From: Advenella incenata | GTDB taxonomy: Bacteria; Pseudomonadota; Gammaproteobacteria; Burkholderiales; Burkholderiaceae_B | NCBI RefSeq assembly: GCF_004217095.1 | Contig: NZ_SHKO01000001.1 | Coordinates: 1,426,001-1,490,000 of the forward strand | Direction of reading: 5' to 3' | Length of the DNA stretch: 64,000 nucleotides | Shown: piece after piece, positions 16,000-24,831 of the stretch | Numbering within the stretch: the first letter of the stretch is position 1 | Layout: every line of letters starts with the position of its first letter | Notes under the pieces: generated by a model | What the model was told of the DNA's origin: nothing | The model's database searches: none | The model's input: only the letters and a program-made list of their open reading frames with translations | Position numbers and translations under genes: made by a program

Positions 16000-16989
16000 A
16001 TGAGAAAAAACCGTTCGTTCAGCCAGCCCCTGATGTGCCTTTTGAGCAGTGCCTTGTTTCTTTTGCCTGTTGCCGCAGCACAGGCGCAGACCTGGCCTGA
16101 ACGACCCATCCGCCTGCTGGTTCCGTACGCGCCCGGAGGAAGCTCGGACGTCGTCGCCAGGGCGGTCGCATCAGAAATGTCCAAGGATCTGGGTCAGCAA
16201 GTGGTCGTAGAGAACAAAGGTGGTGCCCAGGGAATGATTGCGACAACGGAAGTGGCTCGGGCCAAACCTGACGGCTATACCCTCATTCTGGGGCATGTCG
16301 GCACATTGGCCGTCAATCCGTCCATGATCCCCAAGTTGCCATATGATCCTCGTCGGGATTTTGCTCCAATCACACTGCTGGCCAAGCTCCCGATGGTTTT
16401 CGCACTGGGCAATAGTGTTGATGCGGCGGATTTTTCGTCATTCGTGGCACTTGCCAAATCCAAGCCAGGCGTCATGAATTATGGCTCGGCGGGCAATGGC
16501 AGTGCAGGCCACCTTGCGTTCGAAATGCTCAAGATGGCGACTGGAATCAATGTGGTCCATGTTCCTTACAAAGGTACAGGAGCGCAATTGAACGATCTTC
16601 TTGGCGGCTTTATTGATGCCGCGGCAGCAGGCACACCAGGCTTGTTGCCGGCTGCCAAGGCTGGAAAAATAAAAATCATTGCCGTGGGCTCCAGAAAACG
16701 TCTTGCCGTTCTTCCTGATATTCCAACGGTTGAGCAGGAGGGTTATCCAGGTTTTGAAAGTTCCCAATGGTTCGGTCTGCTGGCGCCTGCCGGAACACCG
16801 GGGAGCGTCGTCGAACGTTTGCACAAGTCCGCGCTTGTGGCATTGAAATCGACGTCAGTCCGCCAGCGCATGGAATATGACGCTAGCGAGATCTCTGGCG
16901 CAGGCCCGCAGCAGTTCGCAGCCTTTATCAATGCTGAAGAGCATCGCTGGCGCCAAGTGGTGCATAGCGCCAGGCTTTCGGTCCAATAG
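16000..16989 (+). CDS. Tripartite tricarboxylate transporter (Bug) substrate-binding protein, first copy
   Basis: A 329-residue periplasmic Bug/TctC receptor. A signal peptide covers residues 1-29 (MRKNRSF..., ending AAAQAQ). The mature N-terminus WPERPIRLLVPYAPGGSSDV is the family hallmark, followed by VVENKGGAQGMI, YTLILGHVGTLAVNP, HVPYKGTGAQLNDLLGG and LAPAGTP. Bug proteins bind small carboxylates or other organic solutes for TctAB-type transporters; many, as here, are orphans without membrane partners nearby. The ATG at 16000 follows a GAGG-type ribosome site and is chosen over a long unconserved upstream extension. It is first in the LysR-controlled cluster. Confidence 0.92.
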   Translation: MRKNRSFSQPLMCLLSSALFLLPVAAAQAQTWPERPIRLLVPYAPGGSSDVVARAVASEMSKDLGQQVVVENKGGAQGMIATTEVARAKPDGYTLILGHVGTLAVNPSMIPKLPYDPRRDFAPITLLAKLPMVFALGNSVDAADFSSFVALAKSKPGVMNYGSAGNGSAGHLAFEMLKMATGINVVHVPYKGTGAQLNDLLGGFIDAAAAGTPGLLPAAKAGKIKIIAVGSRKRLAVLPDIPTVEQEGYPGFESSQWFGLLAPAGTPGSVVERLHKSALVALKSTSVRQRMEYDASEISGAGPQQFAAFINAEEHRWRQVVHSARLSVQ

Positions 16990-17016
16990 TCATCTTTTAT
17001 TTTTTAGGAAACCCGT

Positions 17017-18072
17017 ATGAACAACAGAACAAATAACAAGGTTATTGTCCCGCAAGATGAATTGACCACGCTCGGCGTTGCCGCTTTTCAGAACCTGGGG
17101 CTGGCACCCGAAAACGCGACAGATGTGGTGAACATTCTGGTACTGGCGGACCTGTTCGGGCTCTCCACACATGGCCTGAGTCGGATCGAATCCTATGGGT
17201 CCCGCATTCAGGTGGGCGGCATTAATGCAAATGCAAATATTACGATCCAGAAGCCGGCTGCGGGTCTGCGCCTGGTAGATGGTGATAACGGTATCGGTCC
17301 GCTGGTTGGCATGCATGCACTGCGGGCCGCCATGCAGGCCGCGCAGGATTGTGGTATTGGAATGGCATTGGCACGACAAAGCAACCATTTTGGTCCGATA
17401 TCGCCCTATGGGCTGATTGCCGCGCAGGCCGGATTTGCCAGTATCATCGGCAGCAATGCTACAACCACGATTGCTCCCTGGGGGGGAACAGACGCGCGGG
17501 TTGGCAACAGTCCTATCGGCTTTGCTGTGCCTAACCCGACAGGCAATCACTTTCTGCTTGATATGGCCATGAGCGTTGTCGCTCGCGCCAAAATTCGCAA
17601 TGCGCTCAAGGCAGGCAGCGATATCCCTGACACGTGGGCAACAGACGCCTCGGGCAAGCCAACTCATAGCCCCAAAGAAGCCTTGGGCGGATTCCTGCTG
17701 CCTATCGGGGGGCATAAGGGCTATGGCCTGGCGCTGATGGTGGATTTGTTCGCGGGTCTGTTATCGAATGCCGCATACCTTACACATGTCAAATCCTGGG
17801 TTGACGCACCCGATGAACCACAGAACTTGGGGCATTTCTTTATTCTGATTGACACGCGCAAGCTCGGCTCAACGCAGTGGCTGACAGAACGTATGAATGA
17901 TTTTGCCACCATTTTGCATGACAGTCCGCCTGCAGACCAGGCACGTCCGGTTATCCAGCCGGGAGAGATTGAGCTGAATAATCTGAGGCGCCAGAAGTCC
18001 GAAGGCATCACCGTCGACGCGGATGTGCTGCGTCTGCTGCAGCAATACGGCAACCCCACTGCTGCAATCTGA
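17017..18072 (+). CDS. Ldh2 (malate/L-lactate/ureidoglycolate) family dehydrogenase
   Basis: A 351-residue NAD(P)-dependent 2-hydroxyacid oxidoreductase of the type-2 malate/lactate dehydrogenase fold (unrelated to classical MDH). Hallmarks are GLSTHGLSRIESY with the catalytic histidine near residue 54, GNSPIGFAVP, DMAMSVVARAKI and LPIGGHKGYGLALMVDLFAG. Relatives act on malate, sulfolactate, ureidoglycolate, 2,3-diketogulonate or delta-1-piperideine/pyrroline-2-carboxylate, so the substrate cannot be assigned. It sits between two Bug receptor genes on one strand, 27 bases after the first and 28 before the second. This suggests it processes the compound they bind. Confidence 0.9.
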   Translation: MNNRTNNKVIVPQDELTTLGVAAFQNLGLAPENATDVVNILVLADLFGLSTHGLSRIESYGSRIQVGGINANANITIQKPAAGLRLVDGDNGIGPLVGMHALRAAMQAAQDCGIGMALARQSNHFGPISPYGLIAAQAGFASIIGSNATTTIAPWGGTDARVGNSPIGFAVPNPTGNHFLLDMAMSVVARAKIRNALKAGSDIPDTWATDASGKPTHSPKEALGGFLLPIGGHKGYGLALMVDLFAGLLSNAAYLTHVKSWVDAPDEPQNLGHFFILIDTRKLGSTQWLTERMNDFATILHDSPPADQARPVIQPGEIELNNLRRQKSEGITVDADVLRLLQQYGNPTAAI

Positions 18073-18100
18073 TTGACTGAGTATCACAGGAGACATAATC

Positions 18101-19072
18101 ATGAAAATTTCGATGATCTCGGCAGCCTTGGTTGTGGCAACCATGATTCCTTCGCTGGCAATTGCCAGCGACTACCCCGCCAAACCCGTTCGCGTGATTG
18201 TTCCCTACGTTGCCGGTGGTGCAGCTGACATTACCGCGCGGCTCATCGCGCACAAATTGTCCGAGCATCTTGGAAAGAGCTTTGTCGTGGAAAACAAGCC
18301 GGGGGCGAACGGCATGATCGGTACGAATGCCGTCGCCAAGGCGCCAGCTGATGGCTATACGCTGGTGCTGACGGCCAGTGGCCCGTTGGTTGTCAATCCA
18401 TCTCTGTACAAAAAAACACCCTATGACCCGGTTGTCGATCTGGTTCCCATCAGCCAGATCACACGCTACCAATACGTACTGGTCGTCCCCGAAAAATCAC
18501 CCATTGCCAGTGTCGATGACCTGATTCGCAAGGCAAAAGAAAAGCCTGAAGAGGTCACTTTCGGGTCAGCCGGGATCGGTGCGGGCGGGCACTTCGCAGG
18601 TGAACTGCTGTCTGTCATGACGCATACGAAAATGACTCACGTACCTTACAAGGGCAACGCGCAAGCGCTGACGGATATACTGAGCGGATTGCTCACTTTC
18701 ACGTTCGACACGGTTGTGACAGCGACGCCTCACATCCAGTCGGGAAAATTACGGGGTTATGCGGTATCCGGTCCGGTACGGGCCGAGGCCCTGCCCGATA
18801 TCCCGACGATGCAGGAACTCGGCTACGAGGGTTTTGACATTACGCAATTTCAAGGCTTGCTGGCGCCTGCCGGTACTCCACCCGACATCATTGCAAAATT
18901 GCATGAAGCTGTTGTGTATGCGTCTGGCCAGTCCGACGTCATTCAGCGCCTGGGGAAAGAGGGTGGCAACGAAATCATCGCAGGCACACCGGATGAGTTC
19001 GCTGCGCAGATCAAAGCCGATTTGGATAGATATCGCAAGCTCATTATTGATGCCAACATAAAGGCGGAGTGA
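18101..19072 (+). CDS. Tripartite tricarboxylate transporter (Bug) substrate-binding protein, second copy
   Basis: A 323-residue Bug receptor. A signal peptide covers residues 1-22 or so (MKISMISAALVVATMIPSLA...). The mature start SDYPAKPVRVIVPYVAGGAA is typical, followed by VVENKPGANGMIGTNAV, HVPYKGNAQALTDILSG, DIPTMQELGYEGFD and LAPAGTPPDII. It is clearly paralogous to the 16000-16989 gene but substantially diverged, so the two may bind different ligands or stereoisomers. No tctA or tctB homologue occurs in the window; the membrane components would have to be encoded elsewhere. Confidence 0.92.
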   Translation: MKISMISAALVVATMIPSLAIASDYPAKPVRVIVPYVAGGAADITARLIAHKLSEHLGKSFVVENKPGANGMIGTNAVAKAPADGYTLVLTASGPLVVNPSLYKKTPYDPVVDLVPISQITRYQYVLVVPEKSPIASVDDLIRKAKEKPEEVTFGSAGIGAGGHFAGELLSVMTHTKMTHVPYKGNAQALTDILSGLLTFTFDTVVTATPHIQSGKLRGYAVSGPVRAEALPDIPTMQELGYEGFDITQFQGLLAPAGTPPDIIAKLHEAVVYASGQSDVIQRLGKEGGNEIIAGTPDEFAAQIKADLDRYRKLIIDANIKAE

Positions 19073-19075
19073 ATC

Positions 19076-19846
19076 ATGTACAAGGTAGACGTATTGGTGC
19101 AAGGCTATCCCGGGCGCTCCGTTTGCAACGGTGGCCTGGGTTGGAGTACAACAACCCTGCTGCGCAGTGAACAACACAAAATATTGGTGGATGTAGGGGC
19201 TTTCGGCGTCCGTCATTTTCTGGAGCAGCAACTGAAAAGTCGCGGCGTATCACCGGAGGAAATCACGGATGTGGTTTTGACACATGCGCATTATGATCAT
19301 GCGGTCAATTTCGTTCTGTTTCCGAATGCGACGGTATGGATTGGCGCAAAGGAATTGTCCTGGGCATCTGCGCAGCCGCCGGGATTCAACCCTCTGCCGG
19401 AACTGTACGTGCGTGAACTGACACATTCGCCCAACGTCCGGCGTGTTCAGGACGGAGACACTTTTTTGCCCGGTATAACAGCCATTGCATCACCGGGACA
19501 TACACCGGGTCATCTGCTGTTCTATGTTGACCTACCGGATCAGGCCATTCTTTTTACCGGGGATGCCGCCAAGAACCGGGCGGAACTTCTATCCGGCAGT
19601 GTCAATGATACCTGCGATGTACAGGCCAGCGCAGATACCCTGAAACGGATATGGGATATCTGGAAACGAGTTCCCGATACCTTGCTGGTTCCAGGCCATG
19701 ATCTGGGCATGAGGCTGCACGAATCCGGTGAACCTTTTTATATGGGAGAGAGACTTGCTGCCATCAACGCGTGGTTTGGCGACACGCTTGAACCCACCCG
19801 CATTAACCTGTGTTGCGGCGGACATTCTGCCCGTTACAATGTCTGA
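19076..19846 (+). CDS. Metallo-beta-lactamase-fold hydrolase (lactonase-like)
   Basis: A 256-residue cytoplasmic MBL-fold enzyme with a full di-metal site: HAHYDH (His70, His72, Asp74, His75), His142 in PGHTPGH, Asp163 in TGDAAKNR and His208 in PGHDLG. The layout is like the AHL-lactonase/AttM group and other small-ester or lactone hydrolases. No signal peptide is present. It starts four bases after the preceding Bug gene stop, so they are co-translated. A role in opening a lactone or cleaving an ester or thioester of the imported solute before or after the Ldh2 step is plausible but unproven. Confidence 0.88.
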   Translation: MYKVDVLVQGYPGRSVCNGGLGWSTTTLLRSEQHKILVDVGAFGVRHFLEQQLKSRGVSPEEITDVVLTHAHYDHAVNFVLFPNATVWIGAKELSWASAQPPGFNPLPELYVRELTHSPNVRRVQDGDTFLPGITAIASPGHTPGHLLFYVDLPDQAILFTGDAAKNRAELLSGSVNDTCDVQASADTLKRIWDIWKRVPDTLLVPGHDLGMRLHESGEPFYMGERLAAINAWFGDTLEPTRINLCCGGHSARYNV

Positions 19847-20621
19847 ATCATCATCAATTATTTGCCATCCTATGAAAACTGACTCTGCTATTATCGCTGC
19901 ATTCACACCTACTGGTCGGTTGCGAGCTTCTATTAATCTTGGAAATCCCATTCTTGCCGGATGCGATCATCAAGGCAATGCCACCGGAATATCTGTTGAC
20001 CTGGCTCATGCGTTTGCCGACCGGCTGGGCGTTCCCCTCGACCTCGTCGTGCTGGAGAGCGCTGGCCGCTCTGTTGAAACTGTATCCGGTGAGAAAGCGG
20101 ATATCGGTTTTTTTGCCATTGATCCTATGCGTGCAGCGGAAATCGCCTTCACCGCTGCCTATATTCACATTGAGGGCGCCTATCTCGTGAGAGAAGAATC
20201 AGTTATTGACTCGCTGGAGGCGGTTGACCAACAGGGTGTCCGCGTTACGGTCGGAAAGGGCAGCGCATACGACCTGTTCCTTAGTCGTGAGTTCAAGCGG
20301 GCCGAAATCACGCGCGCGCTCACGTCCCCGACTGTAGTTGAAACGTTTCTGAGTGAAAATACGGATGTCGCTGCGGGCGTTCGTCAACAACTGGAAGCCG
20401 ACGCATTGAAGCATCCCGGATTGCGCCTGATCCCTGGTAGCTTCATGACTATCCGTCAGGCAATGGGGGTGCCACGCAGCCGAGGGTCCCGTGCACTGGG
20501 GTACCTGGCAGAATTCGTAGAAGAGATGAAAAAAAGTGGGTTCATCCAGGACGCTATGAACAAGCATGGCATCAAAGGCGCAATCGTGGCGCCTCACACA
20601 GGACCGCAGGCTGAACTATAG
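19839..20621 (+). CDS. Solute-binding-family-3-like protein without signal peptide
   Basis: A 260-residue protein (249 if begun at ATG 19872) of the periplasmic binding protein type II fold, related to amino-acid ABC receptors. Recognisable segments are GISVDLAHAFADRLGVPLDL, SGEKADIGFFAIDPMRAAEI and VGKGSAYDLFL. The first ATG overlaps the MBL stop (ATGTCTGA). Neither start gives a signal peptide or lipobox, so the product should remain in the cytoplasm. That is unexpected for a transport receptor and suggests a ligand-sensing, ligand-sequestering or enzymatic role. It is the last gene of the LysR/Bug cluster. Confidence 0.78.
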   Translation: MSESSSIICHPMKTDSAIIAAFTPTGRLRASINLGNPILAGCDHQGNATGISVDLAHAFADRLGVPLDLVVLESAGRSVETVSGEKADIGFFAIDPMRAAEIAFTAAYIHIEGAYLVREESVIDSLEAVDQQGVRVTVGKGSAYDLFLSREFKRAEITRALTSPTVVETFLSENTDVAAGVRQQLEADALKHPGLRLIPGSFMTIRQAMGVPRSRGSRALGYLAEFVEEMKKSGFIQDAMNKHGIKGAIVAPHTGPQAEL

Positions 20622-20782
20622 CATTCCCATATGAGGCACACATGCCCCATATGGGTGTTTTCCCAGAGATCCGCAATAGTCTGCGTCCGCAAGCTCGCTG
20701 GTTGCCTCTTTTCATGTAAGCTGGTTAGATTCACAGGGGCGGCAGTAGAGCGCCGGATCATTTACATAAATGGAGTACTGGG

Positions 20783-21646
20783 ATGCTGGTAACAAGAATT
20801 AGAACCTCGCTGGAATATGAAATATTTTCGGCAAGTGAGTTTTTTCTGAATATGCTGGTTTCCAAAAAAAGCCAATTGATTCTGGAAGAGTGCCTGAGTG
20901 TGGATTATATCGACGGCAATGGGATCAAGGCGCCTGTGCATTTTCAGAAAAATATTGATGCCGTGGGCGGACGCTTTGTCTCGTTTCCTGCCAACCAAGG
21001 AACGATCAATGTCGATTACACGGTCAACGTCGTCACCAACAATACCAGGCGAGTGTCCGAGGCCGCCATTTATCCCATCGGGCGTCTGCCAAAAAAAACC
21101 ATTCCCTGCCTGCGGCCAAGCCGCTATTGTCAATCGGATGAGCTCTCATCTCAGGTGCAGGCTCTTTTCTGTGCGCAGGGCGACGGCATCGTACTGGTCG
21201 AATCAATTATTGACTGGATACAGGAAAATATTCAATATGAAGTGGGATTTTCAAATTCAACTACTTCAGCCGTGGATGTATTTGAAAAGCGCAAAGGCGT
21301 ATGCAGGGATTTTGCCCATTTGGCCATCACGTTTTGCCGTGCATTGAATATACCTGCCCGCTTTTGCGTGGGCTATGTATATTTTGAAGAGCCCCCTCAG
21401 GATTTCCACGCGATTTTTGAGGCGTACCTGGGAGGGCGATGGATCAAGTTTGACCCCACAAGGCTGGCGCCGCCCGATAGTCTGGTGGTTATTGCGCGTG
21501 GCAACGATGCCAAGGATACGCCCTTTGCCACTATTTTCGGCAATATAAAACCCATCCGCATGCGCATCAATATTGAGCAGGAGGATCCGTATTCGGATTT
21601 GCATTTGAAGGCAGGCGATGAGCAGGCGGCAATTATTGGCCGTTAG
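20783..21646 (+). CDS. Transglutaminase-like family protein
   Basis: A 287-residue cytoplasmic protein. The N-terminal beta-rich domain (about 1-110) precedes a transglutaminase-like papain-fold core with a complete catalytic triad: Cys174 in KGVCRDFAH, His209 in DFHAIFEAYLGGRW and Asp224 in FDPT. Bacterial members act as peptidases or amidases more often than as cross-linkers; no specific substrate is known. It is flanked by 161 and 251 bases without genes, so it is likely monocistronic. Its partners, often an alpha-E protein and a circularly permuted ATP-grasp protein, are not adjacent here. Confidence 0.88.
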   Translation: MLVTRIRTSLEYEIFSASEFFLNMLVSKKSQLILEECLSVDYIDGNGIKAPVHFQKNIDAVGGRFVSFPANQGTINVDYTVNVVTNNTRRVSEAAIYPIGRLPKKTIPCLRPSRYCQSDELSSQVQALFCAQGDGIVLVESIIDWIQENIQYEVGFSNSTTSAVDVFEKRKGVCRDFAHLAITFCRALNIPARFCVGYVYFEEPPQDFHAIFEAYLGGRWIKFDPTRLAPPDSLVVIARGNDAKDTPFATIFGNIKPIRMRINIEQEDPYSDLHLKAGDEQAAIIGR

Positions 21647-21897
21647 GGCGCTGGGTCAGGCGTCGTTGCCGGCATGATCTGCGCGCGGGCAAGGCGGGAA
21701 GCGCTTGTTGGGCAAAGAAAATAGTGCAATGACGCCTGTGATATCTAAATCGCGAAATCGCAGTTGTGATAGCAGGATGTAATATCTGAATTGATCTGAA
21801 TTGTCAGATGGTGGTCTTGGTGTTGTTGTTATTGTAATAATGACAGATGTAATGGGTCGCTGTTGGCACCCGAATATATCGGGCGCCTGTCTGACCG

Positions 21898-22197
21898 TTA
21901 TTGCTTTTGTTCTTCCTTGCGGGAGATGACCTTGCCTGTATTGGCATCTATGAGCAGTTCATATTTGGTGCCGGGCTTCAGAGTTGTCACTTCATACGAC
22001 CAGACATTGTTTTCCCGATCAAAATCCACCTCGACCGCTTTGGCGCCGGTTTCTGATTCGGCCGTTTGCACTGCCTGCGCAAGCGTCACTTTCGCCTCAT
22101 TGATGGCCTGGGCTTCCTGCTGGTGATTCGATTGTGCAGCGGCCATGCCAGGCACGATGATAAACAGTGAAAAAAGCAGGGAAGAGGTAATTTTCAT
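21898..22197 (-). CDS. PepSY-domain periplasmic protein
   Basis: A 99-residue secreted protein. The signal peptide covers about 1-21 (MKITSSLLFSLFIIVPGMAA). A single PepSY domain follows, with TLAQAVQTAESETGAKAVEV near 38-57, then YEVTTLKPGTKYELLIDANT and GKVISRKEE at the C-terminus. PepSY domains bind or inhibit proteases, or act as sensors in the cell envelope. The charged C-terminal tail ends the protein and no membrane anchor is seen. It is transcribed towards the transglutaminase-like gene and away from the SOS cassette. Confidence 0.87.
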   Translation of the reverse strand: MKITSSLLFSLFIIVPGMAAAQSNHQQEAQAINEAKVTLAQAVQTAESETGAKAVEVDFDRENNVWSYEVTTLKPGTKYELLIDANTGKVISRKEEQKQ

Positions 22198-22319
22198 AAG
22201 TCATTCCTGAGAGTAAAGGGAAAAAGTACAGCACGATAAGTGTAATGCATCTGCACGCTTGTGTAGACCGTCTTGATTCAGATACCTCGGTTTTCCGAAG
22301 ATGTGGTGATTTAAAAGTA

Positions 22320-22335
22320 CTGTATACTTATACAG
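22320..22335. promoter_or_regulatory. LexA box (SOS operator) upstream of imuA
   Basis: CTGTATACTTATACAG matches the LexA consensus CTGT-N8-ACAG exactly and is flanked by further dyad symmetry (AGTA/TACT). It ends 17 bases before the imuA ATG at 22353, where bound LexA would block transcription. The imuA-imuB-dnaE2 cassette is a known LexA target in many proteobacteria. Confidence 0.93.
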
Positions 22336-22352
22336 TACTTAAAGGAATTGCC

Positions 22353-23429
22353 ATGATGAAAAACACAGCGCAAACACCCTCCAGAATACTCGTTGAAACG
22401 GCGTCGGGCTCTCTCTTTGGCAATCTGCCGGAAAGCGTCTCCGAAAGCGTCTCCGAAAGCATCTCCGAAAGCGTGCCCAAAGGCGTTGTGAATGCTTCAC
22501 AACGATCCGGGCGCTCAGATTCCCTGGCCGGCTCGCCCGCTTCCAGGGTGTTATTCTCAGAAACGTCTTGTTCAGGGGCGCCATCCAAAGAAATGCCGGC
22601 GCAACGGGGCGGGCAGAGTGCTGATGCGCCTTCTATCCTGACTGCGCCGGAGCGCATTCATCCCTCGCTGTGGCGAGCGTCGCAAATTGCCCGTTCCCCA
22701 GGCCTTTACGCCAATACCGGCTATCCTGAAATATCGGCCCAATTGCCCGGTGGCGGCTGGCCACTGGGCAACCTGATCGAGGTCATGACGCCTCGCGCCG
22801 GTATTGGGGAGATCCAGTTGTTCAAGCCCGTTTTTTGTGGACACCGGGTGTGTCAGTTGCCTCATACTTCAACGGCTGCGGGCCAGGAAAGCGCCAGCCC
22901 CGAGCAACGGCCCATCGTGCTTCTTCAGCCACCATATGCGCCGCAGATCTGTGCGTGGGCGCATTGGGGGGTAGCCCCTTCCCGCCTGCTCTGGCTCTCT
23001 CCGCAAAGCACTGCCGATGCCCTGTGGGCGGCCGAGCATATTCTGAACAGCGGGGCCTTTGCGGCGCTGGTGTTATGGCAACATGCTCTGCGCGATGGCG
23101 CCCTGCGTCGCTTGCAATTGTCGGCGCAAAAGGGTGACACGCTATTCGTGCTGGTGCGGGACTTGTCCGCTGCCCGACAATCTTCCCCGGCACCCTTGCG
23201 GCTTGCGCTGCACCCGGTGCCCAGGGGGCTTCACGTGCATATTGTCAAACGTCGTGGCAGTGTCAGTGAACATCCTGTCCATATCTCACTTTATCCGGAT
23301 GCATCCGGAAGGGGCCTCTATCCTGGGGTCGCTGCCGATTCCTATTCTGCTGCTTTTACCGAGTCCCGCCATGCGAACATGGATAGCCGTACATCTGCTA
23401 CACCCCACGCTGGACACACTCTGCCCTGA
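22353..23429 (+). CDS. imuA: SOS mutasome protein ImuA (RecA-like)
   Basis: A 358-residue ImuA/SulA2-type protein, a RecA-fold partner of ImuB and DnaE2 in damage-induced mutagenesis. The family region begins around residue 110 (HPSLWRASQIA), then GGGWPLGNLIEVMTPRAGIG and LLQPPYAPQICAWAHWG, with later APLRLALHPVP. The N-terminal 100 or so residues are low complexity and include four 12-bp repeats encoding Glu-Ser-Val-Ser units. The ATG at 22353 (just after the LexA box) is preferred; a second ATG follows immediately. The C-terminal tail overlaps imuB by 59 bases in another frame. Confidence 0.9.
   Translation: MMKNTAQTPSRILVETASGSLFGNLPESVSESVSESISESVPKGVVNASQRSGRSDSLAGSPASRVLFSETSCSGAPSKEMPAQRGGQSADAPSILTAPERIHPSLWRASQIARSPGLYANTGYPEISAQLPGGGWPLGNLIEVMTPRAGIGEIQLFKPVFCGHRVCQLPHTSTAAGQESASPEQRPIVLLQPPYAPQICAWAHWGVAPSRLLWLSPQSTADALWAAEHILNSGAFAALVLWQHALRDGALRRLQLSAQKGDTLFVLVRDLSAARQSSPAPLRLALHPVPRGLHVHIVKRRGSVSEHPVHISLYPDASGRGLYPGVAADSYSAAFTESRHANMDSRTSATPHAGHTLP
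22431..22478 (+). repeat. Four 12-bp tandem repeats inside imuA
   Basis: Unit GAAAGCGTCTCC occurs at 22431, 22443, 22455 (one change) and 22467 (last unit ends GTGCCC). Being a multiple of three, it keeps the frame and encodes an Glu-Ser-Val/Ile-Ser array in the unconserved N-terminal part of ImuA. It is a likely site of slipped-strand length variation. Confidence 0.9.
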
Positions 23430-24819
23430 CTGGCGCAACACCGCAGCCGTTGTGATTGATCATGGCCAGGTCCGGGTGTGTTCGCCTGCTGCCCGAGCGG
23501 CAGGTGTACAACCGGGCATGCGCATCAGTGGCGTCAATACCTTGTGTCCCCAGGCCGTTCTTACCGAATATGATGAGCATATTCACCATTCGGCAATCCA
23601 GGCGGCGTCGCTGGCGCTGTTGCAGTACACACCCGAACTCGCGCTGGGGGAACGGGATACCTTGTTGTTGGATGTCACCGCCAGTCTTAGTCTTTTTGGC
23701 GGCATCCAGCGGCTTTACCGACGTATCCAGGGTTCCTTGCATGGTCTCTGCCTGAGTGCAAGCTGCGCGATTGGCACAACGGCTGGTGGCGCCTGGCTGC
23801 TGGCAACCTGCGCGTGTGCGCGCTTGCGCCGTTGTCTGAAACCAGGCACCCAGATCCGCCGACTGGACGCTTTACCAGTCGGGTCGTTGCCGGCTGCGCA
23901 TCCTTATGAAGCCTGGCTGGGCAGCATTGGCTGCACCACCCTGGGGGCCATGAGACAATTGCCGCGCGCCGGGTTGCAGCGACGCACCAGCCGGCAGGTT
24001 TTGCAGGTCCTTGATGCCGCCTACGGGAACGCACCTGAAATATTCAAATGGGTTGTCGCGCCGCTGCAGTTTCAGGGGCGGATAGAACTGGTTGAACGAA
24101 TTGAATATGCAGAAGCCGTTAGCAGGGTGGCCGGTCGGCTGATCGAGCAGCTTTGCGGCTGGTTGGCGGGGCATCAGCGGGCAGTCACACAGCTTGTTCT
24201 GCTTCTTGAACATGAGCGTGGTCGTCATGCGCGCGAGCCATCCCGCGTGGAGCTGGCTACCGCTGCCCCCACCCGGGAGCCGGCCCACCTGATGCGCTTG
24301 TTGCAGGAACACCTGCATCATCTGAAACTGGTTGCGCCCATTATTGCCGTGACCCTTGAAGCTGCCAGAGTGCAGGAGACGACGCCGGTTGCCGACGATC
24401 TGTTTCCTGAGCGAGGGGGAACGCCTCAGGATCGTCAACGGGTCCTTGAAATCATTCTGGCCAGGCTGGGACATGATCGGGTATTGGCGCCTGCGCCGAT
24501 CGCCGATCATCGCCCCGAGGTTGCAAACCGGTGGGGGCCGGCAAACACGGCTGGCGTCGCAGGGCCTGTTGTCGAAGGCGTGGTGCGGCCTTGTTGGTTG
24601 CTGGAAAAACCGCTGCTCCTGTCTGTGCGCAAGCATCGTCCCTGGTATGGGTCGCCATTGCATATTTTGCAGGGTCCGGAAAGAATCGAAGATGGCTGGT
24701 GGGAAGGGTGGGCGCTAAGAGATTATTTTGTTGCGCAAGACAATACTGGCGTACGTTACTGGCTGTTTCGTGAACGCTATGGTCAATGGCGCTGGTTTCT
24801 GCACGGGGTTTTCGGGTAA
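23371..24819 (+). CDS. imuB: SOS mutasome protein ImuB (Y-family polymerase-like, catalytically defective)
   Basis: A 482-residue UmuC/DinB-related protein of the ImuB group. ImuB bridges DnaE2, ImuA and the beta clamp rather than polymerising itself. The start MRTWIAVHLLHP (ATG 23371) corresponds to the usual MLWLALHxPxLPL. The positions where active Y-family enzymes have catalytic acidic pairs are not conserved (VVIDHGQVRVCSPAARAAGV), consistent with the family. The little-finger and clamp-binding regions follow, then an ImuA-C-like terminal part ending WFLHGVFG. It overlaps imuA by 59 bases and is followed after 12 bases by dnaE2, forming one SOS-controlled transcript. Confidence 0.9.
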   Translation: MRTWIAVHLLHPTLDTLCPDWRNTAAVVIDHGQVRVCSPAARAAGVQPGMRISGVNTLCPQAVLTEYDEHIHHSAIQAASLALLQYTPELALGERDTLLLDVTASLSLFGGIQRLYRRIQGSLHGLCLSASCAIGTTAGGAWLLATCACARLRRCLKPGTQIRRLDALPVGSLPAAHPYEAWLGSIGCTTLGAMRQLPRAGLQRRTSRQVLQVLDAAYGNAPEIFKWVVAPLQFQGRIELVERIEYAEAVSRVAGRLIEQLCGWLAGHQRAVTQLVLLLEHERGRHAREPSRVELATAAPTREPAHLMRLLQEHLHHLKLVAPIIAVTLEAARVQETTPVADDLFPERGGTPQDRQRVLEIILARLGHDRVLAPAPIADHRPEVANRWGPANTAGVAGPVVEGVVRPCWLLEKPLLLSVRKHRPWYGSPLHILQGPERIEDGWWEGWALRDYFVAQDNTGVRYWLFRERYGQWRWFLHGVFG

Positions 24820-24831
24820 CCGGACAAGGTC

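Noticed and set aside
22431-22478. Repeat cluster considered as CRISPR-like
   Set aside because: Units are contiguous 12-mers without spacers and lie in frame inside imuA.
23371-23429. A frameshift at the imuA-imuB boundary
   Set aside because: The 59-base overlap is between two complete genes in different frames, each with family-typical termini; no frameshift is required.
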